From Riptortus pedestris (lineage: Eukaryota > Arthropoda > Insecta > Hemiptera > Alydidae), in assembly GCA_019009955.1 (NCBI GenBank), contig CM032231.1, positions 112,216,501 to 112,280,500 of the forward strand: 64,000 nucleotides of DNA. The letters are read 5' to 3'. Shown piece by piece: positions 60,401 through 64,000 of the stretch; within the stretch, counting starts at the first letter, position 1, and each line of letters opens with the position of its first letter. A program made the translations under genes and the position numbers. The notes under the pieces are model-generated. The model was not told where the DNA came from and searched no databases. It saw only the letters and a list, made by a program, of their open reading frames with translations.

Positions 60401-62952
60401 TTTGCCATGCTGTTATATCCCTTTTCATTTTGGTCTTCCAAGTCCTAGGAATGATGTTTGAGGTTTATTTTATATTTGGAAATGAGATGATTGGAAGTGG
60501 ATTTCTTGTGTTCTTAATTTGCTTCATTGTAGGTGTGAGCGGTATGTGTTATGGTGAGTACATAGCAGATATTAACTAACATTATCATGGTTGCTATTAC
60601 TATTAATGAATTTATGTTCGAGAAGGCAATTGTGAAGGAGAGTGCTGAGCTTTAAACCACATTTTACCTTTATCCAACAATTCTTTAATGAAAAGAATGA
60701 ATGTTGTTGCCTGGTTTGATGAGGTGAATTGGAAGTCCCGATTTCACAAGTAAAAAAAAAAAAAGTAGAAAGAAGAGTGCTAGTGGACAAAGGGTTGCAT
60801 TTTTTAAAGACACTACATATTTTATGTTCACTATAATACTTCCACAGGAACATTTTCAGTAGAGGTGATATATAGGATGAAAGATGAGAATATCTCATTC
60901 TATACACAAAAACATTTTAAAAAAGAAAAAACAAATTATGTTGTATAGCATTTTAGTTCCACGAATGAAGTAAAGTATTGTATTCAAAAACAGGTGTTGG
61001 TTTTCAGATACCAACAGAATTATCTGGTTAGACCCTTGCAGAACCCATTTTGAAAAGTTTCAGCATGATGTATGTGTGTCTGAAGTCTTTAGATTGGATA
61101 GAGAAAAACCATATAGAACAAGATTTGTATAAAATTGGATTTGTAATAAGATAAGTTTTGATCGGACTCAAATTAAACAGAGATATTTTGAATCTTTTGA
61201 CCCTATCCTTATTCTGGTCTGATTTGGCCATTCCCTTAAGTAAAATCTGCTAAAAATTAGCCATAGTACATTCAAATTTCCCTATTATACCCTAGTAGCA
61301 CCTAGGTGCATGTCATCTTTTGATGGAAATCAATTAAGGGGAGGTAGGAAAAATAAAAAATGGCAAATTTTTCTGTGCCTATTAGGGATACAAAAGATTT
61401 TTATAGAAAAGATTCTGGTAATCATAAAAATATATACAAATTATATTCTATGTCATTCTTTGATTTGAGGCAAATGAATGGAGATATTTTGTATAAGATC
61501 AAACAATATCATTTTATATAAAGTGCAGCAAAACATTTTGTTTGTTTAATTTAATAAGAGTACAAGGAAGTCATGTGTCCCCACATCAGATTTTTTTATT
61601 CCATGCATTGGGAATGGAGATATTCACAATTGATTCTTTTGACCTCCCTTGCAACTCCCACTTAGGCCAATATAGTCAAAAAACTGCATATATTATACTA
61701 TTCCTCTAAAAATTGAAAACAAATAAAAATTAATTCCATAGATTTCAAATTAATTGTATTACTTTTTATTGAAGAATTTCCTTCAAAATATAGTTATAAT
61801 TAAAATGAAATAAACAGTAAGAAATTTACGTAGTCCATAGGTCTGCCACACTGTGACTGGCATATTTTCTTCCTTGTTCCCTATTACTGTCCCACCTGTT
61901 TTTGAACATATTCCAGTTAGGAAATATGTTTCTACAAATCAGTGATGTGTTGTATGCTGTGAATGATACTATCTGAGTTGATGCTCCACACACCCCTCAG
62001 GAAGTGTTAAGAAATTAATCGTTATACCTTCATTGACTTCATTATAAAAGTAAACCAGTAATTCAAAGGCTTGTTGTGTTTTTCAGGATTCATGGTATCA
62101 ATGATTTGTGATAGAGATTTCACTGCTACGTTCCTTGGACTGGGGAGTTTCTTCCCACTTTTAACGCTTAGTGGTAAGTAATTGTTTACTTTTAGAAAAC
62201 ATTAATTTGAAAATTAACCAAGATATTTTTTTTTTTATGGTTTGTTATAATCAAACATTGATTTATAACCTGATTGCCAGTACTGACATTTATTTACTCA
62301 AGAAAAAAATGGCTGTGGTGGACACTTGAGTAATAAAGTAATGATCTTTAGTCTGAATTGGCACTGCAATACGACTGAGAATGAGTCAAGCTGGAAATTT
62401 GACCTCACGCCAATTCGTGTGAAAGGCGTTGGCTCTTCATGGGCTGTGGAGCCAACGATTTTTTAGATGATGTGATATCTCCAATCTAGTATCTTTCACT
62501 CATGAGAGTTTCAAGAAAGCTAAAAAATAAAAAAAAATTCTTGAATAGGATTCATTGTGGACAGCCATAACAAAAATACTTATTTAGACAAATATATGTA
62601 AATTTTTCAGGAAATCAAAGTTCCTTGTCCTCCCGTTCAAGCTCCTTATCCTCTCCTTCCAAGAACAAATAGTTATATACCCTCACATAAATTATACCAT
62701 TTTGTTTCAGGTTTAGTCTGGCCACGAGAAGGAATGCATTATTTGCTATACTCTGTTTCGTGGGCGTTACCTTTAACAATAACAACTGACTCATTTCGTT
62801 CAGTAACAAAAAGAGGCTGGACTATTTCAGATCCCAAGGTCTATTCAGGCATATTTGTTACGTTAGCTTGGGCAGTTCTTTTCTGCATAGGAACTTATTT
62901 AGTTGCAAAACTAAAGAAACTCATATTGGAGATTATGAGTAGAAAGGATTAG
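35122..62952 (+). CDS. ABC half-transporter, subfamily H type (15 exons)
   Basis: Coding exons: 35122-35285, 48803-48935, 49889-50043, 51612-51719, 51811-51904, 52743-52886, 54134-54261, 54364-54574, 55782-55959, 57902-58017, 59235-59305, 59664-59752, 60377-60553, 62087-62173, 62711-62952. Every intron is GT-AG and frame is kept, giving 698 residues. The order is nucleotide-binding domain, then six membrane segments (about 310-330, 494-516, 538-560, 569-590, 601-620, 662-685). Motifs: Walker A GPSGCGKT 60-67, Q-loop Gln99, signature LSGGQQ 150-155, Walker B LLILDEP 170-176, H-loop His208. The big extracellular loop lies between segments 1 and 2 with N-glycosylation sites (NCS, NYT), the ABC-2 plan of ABCH proteins and not that of ABCG, where the large loop comes later. 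[10 protein letters not shown] after segment 2 is a family landmark. ABCH half-transporters must dimerise; insect members (Drosophila snu, Tribolium ABCH-9C) act in cuticle lipid barrier formation. Substrate here is inferred only. Databases often label such proteins ABCG20/23-like. Confidence 0.9.
35617..36205 (+). repeat. HINE-family copy, decayed
   Basis: A-end start TTTAGCAGATTTCATATCC, internal ATGTTGTTGTATCATGAATA and TTAACCGAGATATTTGG pieces, interruptions near 35720-35950, a C-run at 36062-36080 and a good B end (GGGAAATCTGCTTAGTTTAC, GCAGCCCTTGCGTGGCGG) ending about 36203. The middle is duplicated or rearranged. Confidence 0.55.
36240..36400. repeat. Inverted repeat, 45-base arms
   Basis: The left arm (about 36245-36285) contains GATCAAACACCTCCACTCTT and the right arm (about 36353-36395) its complement AAGACTGGAGGTGTTTGACC. 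Spacer about 70 bases, directly after a HINE B end. Open frames crossing it on both strands are not considered genes. Confidence 0.6.
36677..37220 (-). mobile_element. HINE-family copy, diverged
   Basis: B end AAAATCTGTCACGCAGGAGC, then AGGCAGATTTCCCAAG; altered interior; (TA)n at about 37011-37065; A-side segments GCCTCTAGAGCGATAACGGA and TCATTTTCGTCATATTCTAG. The A hairpin is missing. Confidence 0.65.
37671..38350 (+). mobile_element. HINE-like Helitron, good A end
   Basis: The best-preserved A half in the window: TTTTAGCAGATTTCCCTTAA, CATGACGCGAGTTTCGAAA, CCATCGATCCTACCCAGGAG, ATGAGGTCCGTTCAAAA, then (TA)n and GATA repeats (37797-37868). The B end is shortened (GGGGAATCTGCTTGGTTTAC, then straight to GGTCTTTTT), losing the stem-loop. 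Confidence 0.8.
38752..39015. mobile_element. Palindromic MITE
   Basis: About 260 bases that fold on themselves. The ends are TTAAAACAATCC and GGATTGTTTTAA, with arms of roughly 125 bases meeting near 38888 (GCAACTATAGTTTAG against TTGCTATAGTTGC). Arm identity is lower near the ends (38770-38790 against 38980-39000). TTAA at both edges could be a piggyBac-type target duplication, but the TIR does not start with CCC, so the class is open. No coding capacity. Confidence 0.7.
39201..39413 (-). repeat. SINE copy, nearly full length
   Basis: Minus orientation, from the TATTTATTTACG tail complement to the head at GTGAGCCCCA. The tRNA-like region is diverged in the B box (AATCAAACTCACG). It abuts a HINE B end at 39420. 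Confidence 0.75.
39420..40231 (-). mobile_element. HINE-like Helitron, long complete copy
   Basis: B end AAAAAGTCCGTCACGCAGGG at 39420, a longer B-side arm (CACAACAACATCGTGAATAA, AATGTAAACAAACTGGTCGG), the common interior, (TA)n at 40040-40103 and A hairpin GATTTCCCTTGAGGGAAATC closing at 40231. At about 812 bases it is the longest intact uninterrupted copy here and defines the long subfamily. Confidence 0.85.
40232..40695. other. Intronic spacer
   Basis: No recognised repeat. Overlapping short open frames on both strands (40277-40572) are probably chance. Confidence 0.35.
40696..41309 (-). mobile_element. HINE-like Helitron, complete
   Basis: B end AAAAAGTCCGTCACGCGGGG, interior in order, (TA)n at 41154-41180, A end GATTCCCTTAAGGGAAATCT closing at about 41309. 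Close in sequence to the 39420-40231 and 8706-9310 copies. Confidence 0.85.
41382..41848. mobile_element. Palindromic HINE relative with two B ends
   Basis: Minus B end at the left (AAAAAGTCCGTGCTGTAATA, ACGCAGAATTTCCC) and plus B end at the right (GGGAAATCTGCTTAGTTTAC, GCAGCCCCAGCGTGACGG). The arms match inward (AATTAAGTGAATAAATACAA against TTGTATTTATTCACTTAAT). The centre carries ATTACAGTAATAGATATAGT. No A end. Same plan as 15063-15775. Confidence 0.7.
41866..42040 (+). repeat. HINE-family internal fragment
   Basis: GTTAAAGGCTGAAATCGGAT, a G-run and AAAATACCTCCTTTATTAAA in plus orientation, with no ends. Confidence 0.5.
42400..43473 (-). repeat. Dispersed ACTAG repeat, RTE-like (tentative), multi-block
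   Basis: Minus-oriented relative of 30288-30890. At 43440-43473 the plus strand reads CCCGAGCGAAGCCGGGTATC then TGAGCTAGT. The body contains three diverged tandem blocks sharing GGAGGCCTGAAATTAAAAAT and AGCGATATTTCGTTTC (about 42431, 42735, 42990). A (TA)n array follows at 43474-43527. No intact coding sequence. Confidence 0.5.
43529..44106 (+). mobile_element. HINE copy, B half (long subfamily)
   Basis: Starts inside the interior (TTAAATTTACTATAAATATT) after the (TA)n array and runs to a perfect B end: GGGAAATCTGCTTGGTTTAC, GCAGCCCCTGCGTGACGG, ACTTTTTTT. The ACTAG repeat may have inserted in this copy's microsatellite, with its A half lost or represented by 41866-42040. Confidence 0.7.
44107..44564. 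other. Intronic spacer
   Basis: An 86-codon plus-strand frame at 44220-44480 has no recognised motif or splice context. Nothing else. Confidence 0.35.
44565..45120 (+). mobile_element. HINE copy, A side and interior
   Basis: A end TTTTAGCAGATTTCCCTTAA with a broken hairpin (GAGTAATGAGC), then CATGGCGCGATTTTC, ATCCTACCTAGTTAGTAGAT, the G-run and the interior, up to TTGAACTTTTAGGGTGTGAG. The B end is missing. Confidence 0.65.
45165..45578 (+). mobile_element. HINE copy, interior and B side
   Basis: Diverged interior (CGACACCATACTCAATATTT, a G-run, ATATCTCCTTTATTTAG) and a B end GGGAAAACTGCTTATAAAAC, CTCCTGCGTGACGGAATTTT at about 45530-45578. It follows the preceding copy head to tail, so the two could be one copy with an internal duplication. 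Confidence 0.55.
45579..46595. other. Intronic spacer
   Basis: No supportable feature; an A-run lies near 46445-46458. Confidence 0.35.
46596..47006 (-). CDS. Unrecognised minus-strand open frame inside intron 1
   Basis: About 136 open codons on the minus strand end in TAG at 46596-46598. From about 47006 the translation starts [20 protein letters not shown] and includes [40 protein letters not shown] and [20 protein letters not shown]. The composition is that of a soluble, helix-rich protein and does not look like repeat translation. A TAA lies just upstream of Asp1, so either an upstream exon joins here, or translation starts at an internal Met (the first is M of the MFSRI segment), or this is a pseudogene. 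No family is recognised and no clear acceptor was found. It is antisense to the transporter gene. Confidence 0.35.
47194..47403 (-). repeat. SINE copy, full length
   Basis: Minus orientation from ACGTCCACCTTTTGCTACTA to GGCTAACCTGAGCCCCTG. A-box and B-box regions are readable (CAATCAAACTCGCC complement). (TA)n lies directly outside its tail side (47149-47193), the expected tail position. Confidence 0.85.
47404..48802. other. Right end of intron 1
   Basis: No repeat family or exon was recognised; short frames (47673-47864, 47882-48121) lack support. T-runs lie near 48609-48634. It ends with the acceptor TTTTCATTTACAG. Confidence 0.45.
48803..48935 (+). CDS. ABCH exon 2: Walker A to Q-loop
   Basis: Residues 55-99. 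Carries [18 protein letters not shown] and ends at YMPQ, the Gln being the Q-loop residue. Donor CAG|GTAAGT. Confidence 0.95.
49889..50043 (+). CDS. ABCH exon 3: NBD helical domain
   Basis: Residues 100-150 and part of 151. [20 protein letters not shown] is the usual block between Q-loop and signature. It ends within the Ser codon of the signature LSGGQ. Confidence 0.95.
51168..51396 (+). repeat. SINE copy, best preserved
   Basis: Starts GGGGGCTCAGGTTAGCCATG. The A box lies in TTAGCCATGTGAGTTTAAG and the B box in GAGTTCGATTCCCGCC (51236-51251). The body has AGTCCCACCCTGGTTAGAAA and GTAACCTGTAGGTAACCCGT, and the tail ATAAATAAATATCTATC. It lies in intron 3 and serves as the reference copy for the family. 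Confidence 0.9.
51612..51719 (+). CDS. ABCH exon 4: signature and Walker B
   Basis: Residues 151-187 in part: [14 protein letters not shown], then [13 protein letters not shown] with catalytic Glu175 and the D-loop. Acceptor TTTCAG, donor AA|GTAAGT. Confidence 0.95.
51811..51904 (+). CDS. ABCH exon 5: H-loop
   Basis: Completes Lys187 and encodes 188-218, including [12 protein letters not shown] with the H-loop His208. Donor AAG|GTAAAT. Confidence 0.95.
52252..52482 (+). repeat. SINE copy
   Basis: Plus orientation in intron 5. The head is diverged (GGTTAGCAATGTGAGTCGAG) and there is an insertion around the B-box position (ATTCAATTTATTTATTACAG). The body and tail match (CCACCCTGGCTAGAAAAGAG, TAATAAATAAATAAA). 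Confidence 0.8.
52743..52886 (+). CDS. ABCH exon 6: NBD C-terminal part
   Basis: Residues 219-266: [19 protein letters not shown], then [13 protein letters not shown], the typical end of the domain. Donor AAG|GTATGG. An in-frame stop lies shortly beyond in the intron, supporting the donor. Confidence 0.95.
52887..54133. other. Intron 6
   Basis: Contains open frames at 53097-53339 and 53464-53775 (plus) with membrane-like but unrecognised translations and no splice support. No known repeat was identified. Confidence 0.5.
54134..54261 (+). CDS. ABCH exon 7: linker to membrane domain
   Basis: Residues 267-308 and part of 309. A basic, Pro-rich linker ([14 protein letters not shown]) leads into [18 protein letters not shown], the amphipathic segment before the first membrane helix. 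Confidence 0.9.
54364..54574 (+). CDS. ABCH exon 8: first membrane helix and loop start
   Basis: Residues 309-379. The helix [18 protein letters not shown] is followed by the start of the large extracellular loop with Cys residues and the glycosylation site NCS. The donor is ATT|GTTAGT, the least canonical of the set, but the frame joins correctly to exon 9. Confidence 0.85.
54887..55105 (+). repeat. SINE copy
   Basis: Plus orientation in intron 8: GGGCCTTGGGTTAGCCGTGT, a degraded B box (GTATCTGAATCCCACATGG), TAACCTTTAGATAACCCATC and an AAATAAAATAAAA tail. Confidence 0.8.
55106..55781. other. Rest of intron 8
   Basis: AT-rich with no recognised feature; ends with acceptor TCTCTAATTTCAG. Confidence 0.5.
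55782..55959 (+). CDS. ABCH exon 9: extracellular loop
   Basis: Residues 380-438 and part of 439. Contains the landmark [14 protein letters not shown] with an N-glycosylation site (NYT). Donor CAA|GTAAGT. Confidence 0.9.
56657..56805 (+). repeat. SINE tail fragments, duplicated
   Basis: Two 3' pieces of the SINE in tandem, each with CC(A/G)ATTAGCCTCAGT and AAGGTGGA(T/C)(G/T)TTA-type ends (about 56668-56702 and 56730-56795). Confidence 0.6.
56957..57545 (-). mobile_element. HINE-like Helitron in intron 9, A hairpin lost
   Basis: B end TAAAAAGTCTGTCACGCAGG, interior in order, (TA)n at about 57403-57448, A side through GGCGTCATGAGTATGACCTC, then cut off before the hairpin. About 360 bases upstream of exon 10. 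Confidence 0.8.
57902..58017 (+). CDS. ABCH exon 10: extracellular loop
   Basis: Completes codon 439 and runs to residue 477: [20 protein letters not shown], then [15 protein letters not shown]. Acceptor TTTTTTGCAG, donor AAT|GTAAGA. Confidence 0.9.
58018..59234. other. Intron 10
   Basis: 1.2 kb, pyrimidine-rich in its first half. A 91-codon open frame at 58276-58551 is hydrophobic only because of T-rich sequence. No recognised repeat. Confidence 0.5.
59235..59305 (+). CDS. ABCH exon 11: entry to membrane helix 2
   Basis: Residues 478-500 and part of 501: [20 protein letters not shown], a recognisable IYG-x-x-x-P-x-F-x-x-F-x-x-P motif of the family. Confidence 0.9.
59664..59752 (+). CDS. 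ABCH exon 12: membrane helix 2 and signature loop
   Basis: Residues 501-530 and part of 531: [20 protein letters not shown] followed by [10 protein letters not shown], the cytosolic coupling-type segment typical of ABC-2 membrane domains. Confidence 0.9.
60045..60325. mobile_element. Degenerate HINE relative, possible B-to-B copy
   Basis: In intron 12. The left edge resembles a minus B end (AAAATGTCTGTTATGAAGGG, TATGCAGATTTCCCGTG). The right edge resembles a plus B end (GAGGGAAATCTGCCTAGATT, CAGCACCTGTGTGGATG). Decay prevents certainty, but the arrangement matches 15063-15775 and 41382-41848. Confidence 0.45.
60377..60553 (+). CDS. ABCH exon 13: membrane helices 3 and 4
   Basis: Residues 531-590 (split codons at both ends). 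Two hydrophobic stretches, [18 protein letters not shown] and [18 protein letters not shown], joined by a short loop. Confidence 0.95.
60554..62086. other. Intron 13
   Basis: 1.5 kb. Besides the A-end fragment at 61140-61256 it contains two further stretches with GGAGATATTTTGTATAAGAT- and GGAGATATTCACAATTGATT-type sequence (about 61480, 61614) that echo HINE or ACTAG-repeat interiors but are too decayed to call. Confidence 0.45.
61140..61256 (-). repeat. HINE A-side fragment
   Basis: TTTGTAATAAGATAAGTTTT, AACAGAGATATTTTGAATCT and TTCCCTTAAGTAAAATCTGC then TAAAAA: a decayed minus-oriented interior and A hairpin in intron 13. Confidence 0.5.
62087..62173 (+). CDS. ABCH exon 14: membrane helix 5
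   Basis: Residues 590-618 and part of 619: [20 protein letters not shown] then FFPLLTLS. Acceptor TTTTTCAG, donor G|GTAAGT. Confidence 0.95.
62711..62952 (+). CDS. ABCH exon 15: last helix and C-terminus
   Basis: Residues 619-698 and the TAG stop at 62950-62952. Contains [32 protein letters not shown] and the last helix [19 protein letters not shown], then a basic tail. Confidence 0.95.
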
Positions 62953-63111
62953 AAAGTATATATATGTTTAAAAATTTTTTTTTTTTTTGCGAGGTTGTAA
63001 ATACAGATTGGTAGTTACTCTAACAGTTAGCAGTGATTAACTCCCTTTTAAATTAAAAAAAAAAAAAAGTATTTATGTTACTTTGGAAAGAATACTTTGT
63101 TCAAAGAAATG

Positions 63112-63117
63112 AATAAA
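63112..63117 (+). terminator. Candidate poly(A) signal AATAAA
   Basis: About 160 bases past the stop codon of the ABCH gene, the first AATAAA downstream. A 3' UTR of roughly 180 bases would follow. Confidence 0.5.
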
Positions 63118-64000
63118 TGGGTTGTCTGATTGAAAAAAAAAAATGCTAGATTTGAAATTCAAAAATGATTTGATAAAGCCATTGTTTTAATTCTATAAAT
63201 GTATGGGTTTATTATTAATACTGAATTGCAGATTTAAGGGGGAAAAAGGGAGAAAAATACATCTGGAGATGACTTAGTCACTGTTAGCTGATTTTGTTTA
63301 AAATTTATATAAATGAAATTGTATTATTTAATTTTTATGTAACAATGTATTCTGCTTCTTATGCCTATCAGTAAAGAAAAACTTCTTTAGTTTTTTTCTC
63401 TGTTTTTTATAGGTGCATTGCTAAGTTGATAAACAAATATAAATAGATGAATATGTATTTATTTGAAACTTACATTTCTAAGTAGTGCAGGTAGGATTCA
63501 AAAGTGGTTAATATTTAGGATTAAATAGGGATCCTGACTTTTTATTTAAAAAAAAAAATCTTTCTTTAATTAAAAATCTATTCAAAATTTAGTACTATAT
63601 AATACCAATATCATAGGAAATAACATTAAAGTAGTCATTTTTTTTCTCATGCTCTCTTATCCATAAAAACTAATGAAATGAAGAAACAGCTATTCCGAAC
63701 TATCTAATTCAGCTCAAATGCTCTCTTTAAGAGAAACGACCTTAGATGCATTTGGTTATTACTTATTGGGAAAGCCTTTAATCGTTTCAATTATTCAAAC
63801 TAGCTAATATTTCCTCCTTATCAACTACTTTTTCGTAAACATAAGGATGCACACAAACATTTGTTTACATTTACAAACGCTATGGAATATTGAGCAAAAT
63901 ATCTGTTCTTCGAATATCATTACAAATCACCATCCAACTTGGGACCATTTGTTTTAAACTTGGTAGAATTTGTAATTCGGAAAATTCTGTTGTAAATCTT
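63118..64000. other. 3' flank, nothing recognised
   Basis: AT-rich with A-runs (63133, 63550). No ORF, repeat or RNA gene supportable. Confidence 0.4.

Overview
This is a eukaryotic nuclear window, AT-rich, and almost certainly from an arthropod. The main reason is a split gene for an ABC half-transporter of the arthropod-rich subfamily H, buried in mobile elements of kinds common in arthropods: DINE/HINE-like non-autonomous Helitrons, a tRNA-derived SINE, and Penelope, mariner and PIF/Harbinger remnants. No bacterial operons, rRNA or functional tRNA genes are visible. I cannot name the species.

Layout. 1-1.4 kb: the terminal exon of an unrecognised gene on the minus strand, with a splice acceptor, a stop and a poly(A) signal; its other exons were not found. 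1.4-34.9 kb: a gene-poor repeat region. It holds many copies of one HINE-like family, about ten SINE copies and fragments, a mariner transposase pseudogene, a Penelope-like element whose ORF is split by a HINE, a pogo-like MITE, a PIF/Harbinger deletion derivative with two convergent gene remnants, a LINE tail, several palindromic elements and long (TA)n arrays. 35.1-63.1 kb: a plus-strand ABCH-type transporter gene. I assembled fifteen coding exons that keep frame and use GT-AG introns throughout; the product is 698 residues, ordered nucleotide-binding domain then membrane domain. Intron 1 is 13.5 kb and holds most of the mobile DNA in the gene; later introns are cleaner and carry four SINE copies or fragments and a few HINE pieces. 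63.1-64 kb: 3' flank with nothing recognisable.

The recurrent HINE family is described with two named ends. The A end carries a hairpin built on GCAGATTTCCC and its complement. The B end reads GGGAAATCTGCTTA, then a CGCAG/CTGCG hairpin, then GACGGACTTTT. The shared GCAGATTTCCC sequence at both ends forms subterminal inverted repeats, and a (TA)n microsatellite lies between. This is the published DINE-1/Helentron-associated (HINE) plan. Plus orientation means A to B. Several copies are nested in other elements, which allows relative dating.

The most notable items are the Penelope remnant with hammerhead-like motifs in an inverted pair, a palindromic B-to-B class of the HINE family, the convergent transposase/MADF Harbinger relic, and the transporter gene itself. 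All exon boundaries come from reading splice signals and frame by eye, without transcript support.
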